Both the position numbers and the translations under genes were made by a program. From positions 21,044,464 through 21,108,463 of the forward strand of contig CM046296.1 of NCBI GenBank assembly GCA_025267735.1: DNA of 64,000 nt, read 5' to 3'. Positions 14,501 through 29,500 of the stretch are shown here, piece after piece. Position 1 is the first letter of the stretch, and each line of letters starts with the position of its first letter. Source of the stretch: Mactra quadrangularis (Eukaryota > Mollusca > Bivalvia > Venerida > Mactridae). Under the pieces are notes generated by a model. It ran no database searches. It had not been told where the DNA came from and saw nothing but the letters and a program-made list of their open reading frames with translations.

Positions 14501-17500
14501 ACATTAGTTCAGTTTTAACATAACATTTACTCATTAAATGATGGTTAGATAGTATGGTATTCTGAAGAAATGTAAACAGAACAAAGTTATTACAGTAATT
14601 GTTACATGTATATACTGTGATTTATTACCATGGCAACTATATTTCACATGTAACTGACTTTTACGGACTAAAATTAGAAATTGTTATAACTAAAGGTGAT
14701 TGATATTTGTAATTTAAAATAATACCGCTATTAAGATTTTTAAGCTATTTGTGTATGGCTATTTAAGGCAGCCACCTATTATAGCTTGATTTCCTAGTAA
14801 ACTTATTTTGTACTCATCATTCTTCAAGAACCCAACAACTCCTTTCTATAAGGAGGATATTCAGTCTTCAAGAACCCAACAACTCCTTTCTATAAGGAGG
14901 ATATTCAGTCTTCAAGAACCCAACAACTCCTTTCTATAAGGAGGATATTCAGTCTTATTGTAAAATTAACAAGAGAAAAAAAACAGCTACAACATTGACT
15001 AGAGGTAAATTATACAAACAAAGTAACAACTGATCTATGATGTAGCAAAAACATAAATTGATTTAAAATATCAAATTCAAAATAAAAACTGAAGATTCAA
15101 AACTAATTGATTTACAATGACTGTATATTGTTCACTGGGCCTTAGACATAACTCTAAATTGAATTGACAATCTCTATCTATAACATACCTGTATCAACAT
15201 CTTTCATTAAACCAATTCTTGTATAAAGATTAGATCTTACATCTTTAGCAACTCTATCTGATCTATGTTTAGCTTGGACTTTCTTTTCTTCAGCTTCACT
15301 AGATCTTACATCTGCATTGCCTAGAACATATCTTAAATGTTCCTGTAGATTGCTGGATGGGAATTTATGTAGCAGACTTAACAACTGTAAAGTTACAATG
15401 AAATTAATTTTACTTTTATAGCTAAATGAAATTAACAGTAACTTGTATTTGAATATTTTCTGTAAGAATACCAAATAAAATCTACACAAACAATAGGTTT
15501 AGGATCTAGATTCCTGAGTTTGAATCCTTTAATTGGGTTTGCCAATTATAAAGCTATAAAGTAGTGATAGCATCAGTTAACCAATCATGTTTGGATATTT
15601 AGAGGGTCAAACATGTGGCCTGCATGGTAGATATAGTGTCTTTAGTGAGACTCATAATCAAGCTGGCTGACTTTTGTGAGGATCACTTACTTACAAGCCA
15701 AGTGGCAATATTTACAGACATAAATAAACAAGTTTGACAAGTTAGACAGATACTGAATCTAGAACTCTACTCTACCTGGTCTGTTGGGTATTGGTGTATT
15801 TGAGCAAACCATATAAATGGTAACCATTGTTTAGTTTCAGCACATGATTCCAGAAATACTGTAGAATATGGTATACGTAACAAATGACAAAATAATATAG
15901 CTACTGTCCATCTTTGACTGGCTTCAAGTCTGAATGAAAAAAACAACATAACTTTTGTTTATTTTTTATAATCTACTACATGTAAATCAATGAGAGAATT
16001 TCATACAGCTTCCACAGTATTCATTGCTTTGAGATAGATTTCCTCTAATGTCAAATGACCGTTATCAAACCATGATAAAAGAATGCAAAACATAATATAT
16101 TTCATGTTATAAAATCATGGTAATAATTGCAAGGGTTGAATTTATAATACAACATACTGTTGGAAAATTATTAACAAAACTTTTAATGACAGTGAATTAT
16201 TATCTGGATTTATCTCCCTTTGACATGAAAATAAAGTATTAAATGTAATTTTTAACTAGTCCGTACAAAAATAATAGTCACCGACTGTTTAACATCATAT
16301 ATTAGTTCTACAAGTGTATGATACATTACTTACACAGAAAGTCTTTCTCTGGTAACAGAAGCAAGTATGGCAGCCTCTAGAGCTTGTAGTGTTGTTTGAG
16401 CTGACATTTTACCAACCTGTACACACTGTAGTAACATTTCAACTGAAAATATAGTAAAACATTATAAAGTCAAGAGATACTACGCACAATTTACAAACCA
16501 ACTTTATATCATGGGTGCCTAGTGGCATTGATTACAAAATATTGATCTAAGTATTAAATACAAAATATTCATAATATATGCACCTCATGCATTCAACCAG
16601 AATTTGGCGAAGATCTTATGAAAACTGTTACACTGCAACGCCAACTTGTTGCCCATCTATGTGTTCACAAGATATGACTCTTCTTCAAAGGGTATTTAAA
16701 AACTCGGTCATAAAAAATTAGAACAGATTTATAAGAAAATATTATTTTTAATAACTATTCCTGTCTCTTTTATTCTAATGCTAATGAAAAACTCCAGACT
16801 AATTACATGTGTACATTGCCTTCTTGTGCAGGAAAAATTTTAAACAGAGTAAGATAAATTTCACTCATTTGAAAAGTTCAAGTACATATGTCATAAATAG
16901 TAATAAATATAAATCAAAACATTAATAGATTCCATACTAACCAACATCATTTTCATTAATTTTCATTTGTTCTTTTCTTTTATCCATAGTTCCAGTCACT
17001 GCATGATTTCTATAAGTTAGAATTTCTGTTCCAACCTGAATAAGACACATGACTTAATTAGCATTCAAAATGATAAAATACATCATTTCTTAAAAGCCCA
17101 GTTAGCTCAGAAGGTAGCGACAGACTAAGACAGACAATTCAGGAATCAAGGATTCATTTTCAAGCCATGTTTTTCAGACCTCTGTAGAGTTTGGTCATTA
17201 AATACTTCCGAGGTTATTCTACCATCTTCCACTGTATCAAGTAGACCAAATGTCATACACACAAAATAATGCTTTATTCTTAGAACTACAAATGTAGTTA
17301 CAAGTAACCATCAACAGATGTTAAATTCTTCATGGGACAGAGAGTAGTTCGCCTGACAAATTTAAACATCCAGTGGCTGAAGAAGCATTTTCAAATTGGG
17401 GTGGGGGGGGGGCTTAAATTCAAGGCAGATTGTTTTGGTGGGGTATAGTTCGTTTTTTCTCAACTGTCAAAACATGAAAAATTTCACCGTGACTTCGTGC

Positions 17501-20500
17501 TCTTTGTCTAACACTCGTGATATTGAGGTAGTGTGTAATCAGTCACCGTGAAATTATTCAAACTTTGACAGTTGAGAAAAAATGGACAATAAACATAACA
17601 TGATCTTCCCAGTATGATTAAGTCATTCAACTAATGACAAATACAATTGAAATAAATGGTAAAAATATAAGCCCAAAATTATTCAAAAAAGAAAACTTGA
17701 AAAATGATCATTACAGAAAAGTCAAAATGTTAAATGTTACAAGAATAAGTTAATACCTGTATATAAGTTCTCAACAATATGCTATCATGTCCTAGTAACT
17801 CTTGGAATACAACACATGCTGTAGCTATCTGTAGATTATAGAAATGTTTTATACCATACCATAATGATGTCCCTATAGCAATTGATATTCTGTAATATAA
17901 ATAAATAACAATTCATGTTCTGTCAATGGGTAGACCTGTGTACAACCAAGTAAAATCCATGGACTGTGTTAGTTACCCACTACATATACATATATGCCTA
18001 TATGTAGAGCTTTGTCAAGCATGCTTCCAGGCTTTGCCCGAGTCACATTATACCTAAGTTAGATTATGTCCCCTCCATATCACAATTTTTCCTATTATTT
18101 AAAACGTGCAAAGTTTCAATGTTTTTTTTTTGTGACAACATCAAATGATTTAATGAGTTACACATTGAATGTAACAGATGACTCTTCATGGGACAGAGAG
18201 TAGTTTGCCTGACAACTGCACAGCCGGTGCAAACAAGATTTTCTACACATAATTGCACGAAATATGGTTTTATTTATTGGACTATATTCTAGTCCAATAA
18301 AAACAGTATTTAACAAAAATAGTACCTTTTAGTTGGTATTGTGGGTCCGCCATTTTTTAACTCTTCAGCAAGAAAGGTAACAAAAGCAAAACTTGGTCTT
18401 CCTTGTTTAAGATAATAAGTATATCTTAACTGTTCCACATGTCCATACTTTTCTACTAATGTTGGTTGAGAAAAATATGGCATATCTTTACTACAATCTG
18501 AAATTAGCACATAATACAAACACATTTTTACATACTATAGTGATATAAAAATAGATTAGATATAGATTTAATTTATTTGTTAAACAATGTGACAACATAG
18601 CATACATCATTAAAATACATACAAGTTACAACCAAAAACAACATGAATTACTGAAATGCCATGTTTAACAACATTATATATCAAAGATGAAACAAAAAAT
18701 GTCAGTAGTATTATAAAATTTCAATATCAATGTATAATTATTACAAGAATAATACATAATGCTATATATTTATTTATGGGGAGTTAAGAGTCCTTTATTG
18801 TAGCTTAAATGCCTCAACTATACTTTGAAACAAAACAAATGTTATCACTGTAGTGGTTAGTCAATTTTTGTGACCAAGTATATTCACAAGTATGATTATT
18901 AACAAGAGCAGTCCACGGACAGCGCTCGACTATTTGAGGTATTCGTGTAAACGACAGTAACAACCAATCAAAACTCATGCTGGAGTTATGCAACTTGGTA
19001 TTTGACCATCATTCCTAACCCCATTGACATGTGTGAAGTTTCAAGTAAATCCCTTCAGTATGTTGCACCAAAAAACTTAACCAAAAAAATTATAAGTATA
19101 AAAGGGCCATAATCCAGTCAAAAGTCATGATAGAGTTATGCAGCTTCATAGTTGACCTCCAATAGTAATCCCATAGACATGTTTGAAGTTTCAAGTGAAT
19201 CCCTTCAGTAGTTTCAAAGATATAAAAATGTTGCAAACAAACCTTCTCCAGCACATGTGTTAGTACTCTGCCATCCAAACAATTTAGATGGATCAAATGG
19301 AGCATTACCAATCAACAGTTGATATATAGATACATCAATATGTGGAGATTCTACACGACTTGCAGGAAACAATGTTACATGTAACTTGGGATACATTTTT
19401 ATAGTTTGTTCTACAATTTCTGATGACAGACCATCAAATGCTTCAAGTTCTTGTGTAACAAATGTCACCTGTAGTACAAGAAAATGTTAACATATTCAGT
19501 GGTGTAGCTTGATCCTTTTAAAAGTGAAGCACAGCTACTACTTTTGCATATTACAAAATGGAACCATTATTCTGCCTATTCACAATGGAAAATGTTGAAA
19601 ATTCACAAAATATTACCAAAATTTCACAATAAGCAAGATTGTCTGGGGTATGGAGTGTAACTACAGCTTTTATCTGTTTTATGTTTGTAGCAAGATCAGA
19701 ATGTTTCTTGATGTTCTTTTTATAATAGTTAAGTCTTTCATTGATATTATTCAAAATTTTGTTAATTGTGCAACAAATCTTTTTTCCATGATCTTGGAAG
19801 ATTATCGAGCATTAATTCACAAGTTTAATACAGGGACTGTAGCAATCATTAATCATTCAATTAAATCTTAGGTTTTATTTTTCATCAGCTGCAGGCATCC
19901 CACAAACTGGAGTAAACAAATCTAAAACAAATTTTGCTTTGAAATAATAGAAACTGTTCATGAGTTTACCTGGGATAATTTATGTTGTGAATACATGAGT
20001 GTTGCCAAGGCAGCTAGGACATGTCCTGATTGTAACAGTGAACCAACATTGGCTGTATCTTCATTCCATACCATCATAGCATTATATATACTACCATTAT
20101 ACATACAGTCTTGTACTAGAATATATACATTAGAAAAATATGTTGATATAATGTAGTGATTATTCTTGAACTAAAGAAGAGCAGGGAGGTAGAAAAAGAG
20201 CACGGGACATCAGAACTACTTTGCAAATGGAGGAGCATAAAAAGGCAGAGGAGAAAAAAGAGACAACACCTTGCTATTCTACTAATAATAATCACTATTT
20301 ATTGTGAGGTAAGTTAACATAGCTTGTAACATGTGTTATTTAAAGTGTCCTTAACTGTTGTTGGAAAAAACAAATTCATATTTACAAAAGGAAACAAATT
20401 CATCAAAACAATTCCAATACTGGCATTAATTAGGAAATAGCCTAAACATTTCTGTAGATCAATGGTCTATCATAAACACAAAGTAAAATATTCACTTACC

Positions 20501-23500
20501 ATTTCTTCTATCAGTAATACCAATGAACTGATTAAATAAAGGTAACCATGTTTGACCCTCACCTTGTCTCACGTCATCTAACAATGAATCTAAACTCAAC
20601 CTGGAAAAACATAAATAAAGCTATTGGATAGACTACAGCTGACCAGTACTATTTATGAAAGGAGAAAATAGTAAAACATTGATAACAGAATTCAGTAATG
20701 TTATAATGGCCTCAACTATGCTACACAGTAAAATGTGGGTGTCGTAAAGTCAGAGTACATAGTGAGAATTTAATTGTTTTTTTTTATTTAGGCATTTAAA
20801 ATGATTTTAATTAATGTATGAATAACTATTTTTGTCACATTACAGAAGCTTATAAACTTGAACGCAAATAGAACTACAAACAAGCATTACCCAAAGTATG
20901 TACAATACGTCCATAGAAAATATGGTTGATTACGTTGAATACAATATTCAACTATTTTATGATGAAACAACTCTTCACTGATCATTGTTGAATTTTTATG
21001 TGGATGGGGTAATTGTAATGGTCCACCAACTTCTCCTAACTGTTTCAATAACAACTGGAAATCTTGTAAAAAATCATCATTATAAACACCATGTCTGAAA
21101 TAAAAGAAACAAGCTGTTACAGTATTTCATCTTCACTTATTGGCCTGAAGCCTGGGACTAAAGAAAAGTAAAAACTACTAATTTTAAATAATAAGGCTAG
21201 TTTATAATTAAACCCATAACTATAAAATCAAATAAATCAAGCTAGTGCTCGCAAAATCTAAGACAAAGACTGCTATTACATCAATTCAGTCTCCCGTGTA
21301 CACCTGCAAGTCATAACAAATGATAGTCAAACATTTTATGAAGACAAGTCAAGTCAACACAAAATATTCTAAACTTACATAGCAAAAGCTTTACATATAG
21401 CATTTCTTGTGTATTCTGTACAGAGTTCAGTTCTGTTAACAAACTCTGGTGGTACTGTTCCAAAATGTGTTGTTGTAGAATTTTCATCTAAACTGTCACC
21501 ATGGTTACCAGAGAATGAATCATGTATCCAAGCAACTAATTTATCAACAGAATTTCTCATAGTTAAGTAGTCCCAAATAACATCTTGACTTATGGCTGAC
21601 AAATCAGCACCTGTAACATGAAACAATATTAAACCATTAATTCAAATCTATTTCGCAATTATTTGACATAATTTTATGTAATATCATAAATTAGAATAAT
21701 ATAATTGCCTCACAATGTCATACCACCAACATTGAGATCCAAAATGTATTTCCAAAACAGCAAATAGTGGAATAATAGAGCTTATGCAGAGTTCTCCAAA
21801 TCATAGCATGAAACATGCAAAAATATTCAAGTCAATTATAGTAAAAAGGACTAAGTTATGCTAGGCACAAGTGATAGGGGGTGACACTGTCAACACGAAT
21901 GCTCACAACAGTAACATTTTAAGGTCTGAAGTAAATTATCTTCTGTTTTTTAAAGATCAATCACACTGAAAAAAAATCAACTGGTAGTCATTGGATAGCC
22001 AGCTATGCATTGGTTCGAACCACATCCAAAATATACCTTACTGTTTCCTTGAGCAAGAAACTCTATCTTGTTAGCTCTGTACAAGTACAACAGCAGTCTA
22101 CAAAATTAGGACATGAACGTGGTTGTCCAAACAGATTATTTTAAGAGCAAGCACTATATCATATTTGCAGAACTTTGGTTGCCCAAAGGAACTGTTAGTT
22201 GCCTAAACTTAAAAATTGTTTCCCTGGCAACCAGACACCCACTAATTTCGTAGACTGCAACAGTAAGCAAACTTAAGTGTGATTGATGTAAGAACTTGTT
22301 TTACGATTAAACTAATAAAATTAAGTATAAAAGTACACTATTATTATGTTTAGTTAAAGCCATACCAGGTTTATGTATGAGTACATCAAGTAAAATCATC
22401 TGTCTAGTTTTATCATCCCAGTATTGTATCCATTCTAATAAGACTTCATTATATGCTTGATGTGACTCTACATCATCTGTAGTCTGTACACTTTGATTGT
22501 CCGTTGTTATAGTAAAGTTATATTGAGCTGGTTGACTTATCAGATTCTTTAATCTCATTACCTCGTGTCCCTTTCTGTAACAAAGAAAAAAAGAGTCTAA
22601 TCTTAACAAAAAGTCAAAATATTCCAGTGTCATTGCACAATTTTGGGGTCAGAACTTTGGAGTCCCCAAGTGACAAACATTCTAACTTGGGTTTGTAAAG
22701 GTCAGATGATTGTTATAAAAAATGTGGTATCAAAAATCTTGAAAAATCATATAAAATTTGTATACATGTAACAAGTTTAGTATGGTATTTACAATGCTTT
22801 ACTCCACCTTTTTGACAGTTTCCAGCCATACAGATTGACAAACACTCTACTTGACACAGAGTAAGGCAGAAGAATGACAGTAGAAAGTATCTCATGACTA
22901 AACTTCAAGGAAAGCATGTATGCCCATCTGAGAGTCAAACTCACAATCCCTCAACTATAAGTTAGATGAGCTACTAACTGAATTAACCTGGTTGGCTACA
23001 ACAAGTTTTATCCCCAGCATACTTACTGTTCTTTGATATTCCTAAGTTTAGATTGATCTAAGTTTCTACAAGGATAAAGCTCATTTAATGTCTTGAAGAA
23101 TTTTATCATAGCAACATGTTCCTCTGAGAGATTGGACTTTTCTAACTCTTCAAAAATAGAGTAGCACACAGCCAAGTCTTTTGATGAGAGTGCTAACTTC
23201 CAAAGTTCTTCATCCGCAGACAGACCCTAAAATATATACATGTATATGATAATAATGAAAATACATAAAATAAGTATAAATCTACATCAGATGGTGTATT
23301 ATAAAGCAAAATACTTTTTAATAGGGCTGTCATTGATAAAAAAAATTTTTATTGATATATCCAAAGGCAAGTATCAGTGATATATCATTATATCAAGTTA
23401 GACAAGGAGTTTAATGGAAGCCACTAGAACTCTAGTATGTATATACTATATAATGCCCTCATGATGTTATGCATGATGTTAAAAGACTTAGTTGTTTCAG

Positions 23501-26500
23501 ACAAAAAACAAACTAAAACAAACTGTATGTTCTTGTTTTAATACTTAACAGAAAACATGAAAACTCAGAAATATAAAAAAGTCCTTGACAAAAAATAATA
23601 GCACATAAAAATAAAACAGACTTCATTTAGTTTATAGCTTTATAAAATGCTATATTGTATTGATATTCCAAATTGCAAATCGATATCAGATCGTCTGTCA
23701 AGAATCGGTGTTACATTGATATCGTGATTTCCAATGATGGCCCTACTTTTTAAACAATTTTTTATCAGACCAATGATTTTATTAGATCTTTTATCATAAG
23801 CAACCATTGTGTATGAAAATTTAGAGGCAGTTTTTTTAACTGAAGCAATGATCAAACAAGACTGTGTACTAATCACTACTAAAACTTGAAAGTATTGGGG
23901 GCATGAAGCTGACTCAAGACATGAGTAGTAAAAGCTTGTTTCACTCATGAAGACAGTTATATATACACATTGTATATATATATATATATAAATCTCAAAG
24001 TTAAACAGATGTCACAATGTACATGTCCAGAGGCTCACATGGAAGTTAAGATTTATCCAAATGTGTAGCACCATTAAATAAAGCCTTAACTTTTATCATC
24101 ATCATTGTTATTATATACTCTTTATTTCCACTTTTCAGTGATTTATAAACATATAAACATTTTTACATAAATATTAAATGTACAAAACAACATATGAAAG
24201 AAACAATTCATACACATAGTCATATAGTATCGTTCTGTACAATAACTTAAATAAAGAAAAATACAACATAGATAGAACAGATGTAAGACTGCGTACATAC
24301 ATATATTTGTGAGTAGTTTTTAAACGTTTTGCACCTTAATAATCTATCCTAACCAACATTAAAATGTTAAGACGAGGTTAAGGTAAACAAATCAGTTCAC
24401 ATTCACACTCACACATTCACGATTAGCCATATTTAGTATAGATTGTATGAATGAAATTACAACATATTTGAAAAAAGTTTTTTTGAAATCGAGGATCTAC
24501 TTGAAACACAGCAAGTATATCCTCATCAAAAATTGTTTTCATGAATATATTTCAGCAGGTGAATTTTTCAAGTAAAGACTAACCGATTCACTAATTTGGT
24601 AGTGTATTACATTTATGAATTTCACTCTATCTTGCTCGAAAGCAACACAACTAGATATCAGATGACCGTATATGTCAGTGGTTGCAAGATTGCATTTATT
24701 ACATTTTGTTATGTTGAAGAATGACTTGTATAGTAGAACACGAATTGCAGAAATAGCATGAATTATTTCCCTTTTTGTGGTAGCATATAACCACAAAGGT
24801 GATGGTTTCACAGATGTATGAACTGATATAAATCTGGCGAATTCTTGTTCATTAAATACTCTTGACTTCCATTCGCTCAATTGTACATTTCGAATAGCTT
24901 TACTGACAATGTTTTTCCAAGAATACCTGCTTGGAAAGTTAGCACTTTGTAAATATGTTGTTAAGAAGTGAAATAATCCGTACAATACTAATAATTTACA
25001 TATGTCAGGCACAAATCCTAGTTGATTTCGGTAACCTTTGGCCACATATAGATTGAGACGGTAATTAATATTATAATAATAATTATTATTATCATTAATT
25101 TATTATTATATTACATGTAACACTCACCAGTTTAAAGAATATATCTTTAGCTTTCTCCATACTTCCATATTTAACATAATTAACAGCTATTACAGAACCA
25201 TAACTCTTAAGCTGAGAGTAATCAGCCTTTGAATACTCTCCTCTTTGAAGGAGATAAAGTTGTAAGTCAGGTACAATATTCTTTATTATTCCATCTTCAA
25301 TGACCGTCTGCAAGAAAGGCTTATAAAATAATTAAATATATCAGTACACCAGGGGTTGCGAAAGTGATAAAAAACTGCCAGTCATCCGGTCTGGCATTTA
25401 CTAAAAATTGCCAGTCCGAAAACAGTTCTGCCAGTCCGAAAAAAAACAACAACAATTTTTTCTTTAACTACTGTCCGACAGCAAACATCAGGGATATTCC
25501 TAGGTCATATTTTCAGTGAGAGATTTTCTCCCATTCACAAGTAAATTATAAGTTTTTTCTGATTACAGTGGAAGAAATTCTCCGATTGGCCAAAAAAAAA
25601 CCCCGAGAATTTTCATTGTGGCATCAAAATTCAAAATTTTTCAAATCATATCTATAAAAAGATTTTAACCCTTTAACCAATAATATACCCCGTTTGTGAT
25701 TCTACATGATGTAACATACCAATTTTACTAATCCGGATTACAAATTTAACAGGAATATTCCTAGGACGCGATTTCCGCGATTTCCCGCACTAAAACGGCA
25801 AAAATCGCATTAAAAGTTCTTAAATGCGAGAAAATATCGCACCACTTTTCTAGACCCTATTTGGCGTCTAAAATTATCAATAAAATCGTGACACTGTTTG
25901 ACAAAAGAGTTTGAAATCGGCGGAAAAGAGTTAAACAAATTTTCATAGTATACTAAAATTAAATTCCCTAATTGGTCGTCGATTGTTAATTCAGATATGA
26001 GTTGTGAAAAATAAGACCGCCCACGGCGATTACAAGCTAATTACATGTCAATTAAACTTAATTGTCGGTCACACGCTGGGAGATTAACTCGCCGACAAAA
26101 GTATGTAGTTGTACATGAATTGACAAATACCGCCAATTTACGTAATCTAATGTTAAATATTTAACCAATAATCATCAATGTTTTAATAGATATAATTCTT
26201 ATTGCAGTTCAGAGTCATTCAACTTTGCTTATCAATTTCATATCTAACTTCCATCTTGATTGAAAGGCTTATTGTTTTTATGCTTTCATCCTAATTGACC
26301 TTACGCCAGAATTTGATTGACAGCTCCTATTAGCCAATCAGCGTCCGGCATTTGATACCCTGATGCTTATCTAAGATAAGCGGCTTATCGGCCGCCATTT
26401 TGTCCGACATCTGGTCTTGACGGACATCGAATTTCTTATGTGTTAGCATGGACCCTATGTACAGTTATATAGGGTTCTCACCGAAAGTTACAAAATAAAC

Positions 26501-29500
26501 TCAATAAAACAAATTAGAATGGTCAAAATATGTACACATGGGGTCTATAAATACTGTAATAAAAGTTTAAACTACATAATAATCTGACGACAATAAATAC
26601 AAGAATGTAATAAATCAGGTTGAAAATTACATTTTTCATGCATGTTTACCCCCAAAATGTACCACAAAGATCTATGGACCAACCCCTTAACTTTTTATTT
26701 CTCAGCATATTTTATCACCTATCCACCATTTTAAGGATTACATGTATATAAAGTTGTTTTCGTGTGTATCCAACAGTTTTCTGATATATAAAGGATTTCT
26801 AAAAACGTTCAATGTGAGATGCGTTCTTTGGTAATTTTTGCGCATATAATGTTTTTTGTTGGAGCAAATGAACCTACCTTTATTTTTAATATATATCAAT
26901 GGATATTATAAAAAAGGGAATCATTTGAAAGTTATGACAATGCCATTTTCAGACAAATTAATCTTTAGGAAATATGATATCTCGTAAATGATATGCATGT
27001 ATTTGAACACAACTCCGTCTAGATAGCCCCTAATACCCACCCCTTAACTTTTTTATTTCTTGACATATTTTAATTAACTCTACATCATTTGATAGCTAAC
27101 GTAATGTAATATTTTTTGCATGTTTTACTGTTTAAAATCCGTACATCAAAACGACTATTACCAGCGTTCAAATTTAAGTGTATTCTTTCAACTTGCTCAT
27201 TCTTTGTGCATATATTTTTTGTTGGAGCAAATGGACTCACATTTAATTTGAATATTTATGAATGGATATTCATAAATAATGTATCATTCGATAGATGAGA
27301 CAATGCTCTTTTCAAAAATATAAAGTTTTACGAAATCGGATGACAAGTAAGTAAATAGCATGCATTTGAACCTGTTACTTTCAAAACATAGATAATAGTT
27401 AGGGACATAGATTAATCCCTGATAATGTCGGACAATGTACCACTTGTATCGGTGGGCGGAGCATAGGTATTCTGGCGTAAGGTCAATTTAACAAAAGATG
27501 CTACACGATACGACATTAAGTGTAATTTTAACTTGTTTCCGCGGACGCGCCGTTAAAATAAATCCCCCAACATCGCCGAGCGTCTTATAAAATAAAATGA
27601 CTTGCTCGTGGCGCTAATAACGTAATTCTCTCGGACGAATATAGGTAACTTAGGCATATGCGAACGTAGTCACGCGTGTAAACATAACTTGGCGACTCCA
27701 AATCGAATTTATGACATCCTTTGTCGGCGAGTTAATCTACCAGCGTGTGACCGATAATTAAATTAATTGACATGTAATTAGCATGTAATCGCCGTGGGCG
27801 GTCTTATTTTTCACAACTCATATCTTGATTAACAATCGACGATCAATTAGGGAATTTAATTTTAGTATACTATGAAAATTTGTTTAACTCTTTTTCGCCG
27901 ATTTCAAACTTTTTTTCAAACAGTGTCACGATTTTATTGATAATTTTAGACGCCCAAAAGCGTCTAGAAAAGTGGTGCGATATTTTCTTGCATTTAAAAA
28001 CTTTTAATGCGATTTTTGCCGTTTTTAGGAATATTCTGGTTCACACTGATTGGGCTTGGTATGATTTCGAACCAAAGTATGGTACGAATTATCGGCGAAA
28101 AATGTAAAAATGTCGTGAGAAAAAACGCCGGTCGGCCGGACCGACGGCTCGATCAAACTGCCGGACCGAAACGAATTTTTGCCGGACATGACCGGCGGTC
28201 CGGCGTTTTCGCAACCCCTGAGTACACAATGTGAAGAACTAAATAAGTGTTTTTAGCAAAGGGTGTTTATTATTATCATACACTGTTCTTTGTTGGGATT
28301 TAACATTACTTCGACAAAATAGTATGAATAATAAATCTGTCAGATAAACCAAATAGATCCTTACTATTTATAATGTATTTTCTACACAAGCTTTATTGTT
28401 GTTGCTTTAACTTGACAGTCAGAGTTGTAACAAACTTAAAATTACCTAGCCAGCATTTAAGTGTTGCAACAGTTGCACCCCCAAAAAAAGCAACTGCCTA
28501 CTTTCTCTTACACAAAAAGCCATGGTTGGTGGATGAACTCATACTCATAACCCTCAATCAATAAAAGGTTTCCATTAGCAAGTGTTAGTAGCTGGGGACT
28601 TGAACATTTAACCCTGTATCAATAAGTGACCACAAAATATGAAGCTATATCTCTAGAACAATTGTTTGTAGCTGGGAGCTGGAGCCCAAACCAATTAACA
28701 ATTAGAAATCACAGTGAATCAAAACTACAAGTATAAGTCCAAATAATCTTAAGAAGATTTTATAACACAAACCTCAATATCCATGTGGTCCCATTCAGAA
28801 AATACAGCAGGATTATCTACTACAGGTGTAGAAGGTCTTAGACGATCAACATTATCAACACCATCACCATGGTTACCAGACCCATCTGTCAGACTTATAT
28901 TAGATACTGTATCACTTTTACTACTAGTATCATTAAAATGATCTTCTAAACTCTGTACAAATTTTCTTGTGTTTTCTATATACTCTAATAGTTTCTCTGA
29001 AAAAAAGTAAAAAGAGGGATATATTTATCTTTAGGCAATATAGAGGTATAATCTGGTTTGAAATGTTACATCCCTTATACCAAAATCAAAACAGGTGTAT
29101 TTGGATGGTGTAAGATATGAAGCAATCAAAAGGGATCTTTAGAACAGTGCAGAGATAAATCATACTCACAGATGATTGCCAATTTGTTACAGATTTAAAC
29201 TGATGGCTAGAAATGCTGTTTGATATTATCTGTGGTGGTCGAGAACAATCATCGGTAAATGTAAGACCAATACATAACAGTCAAGATTTATATGATTGCA
29301 TCAATATTTTAAATACATTTTTAATACAAATCCGATGATCTCTTACTTGACAAATGAACAAAATCAGTTTATTCAAAAGGCCAGTGAGTGGTTAATCTAA
29401 GTTGCAAGACCTTTTTTCATGTTCAAGCTAAAACAAATTTGCATAATAATAAAATATAAATTAAAAATCTGAACTCACCAGTGGCAGATTGTATGTCCGT

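Noticed and set aside
24539..25045. 168-codon frame as a host gene
   Set aside because: The CX2CX9HX4C tail, truncated 5' end and repeat-like 3' tail fit a LINE fragment inside an intron better than a gene.
27880..28234. Two overlapping 75-codon plus frames
   Set aside because: They lie in the inverted arm and terminus of the hAT-like element and carry no transposase motif.
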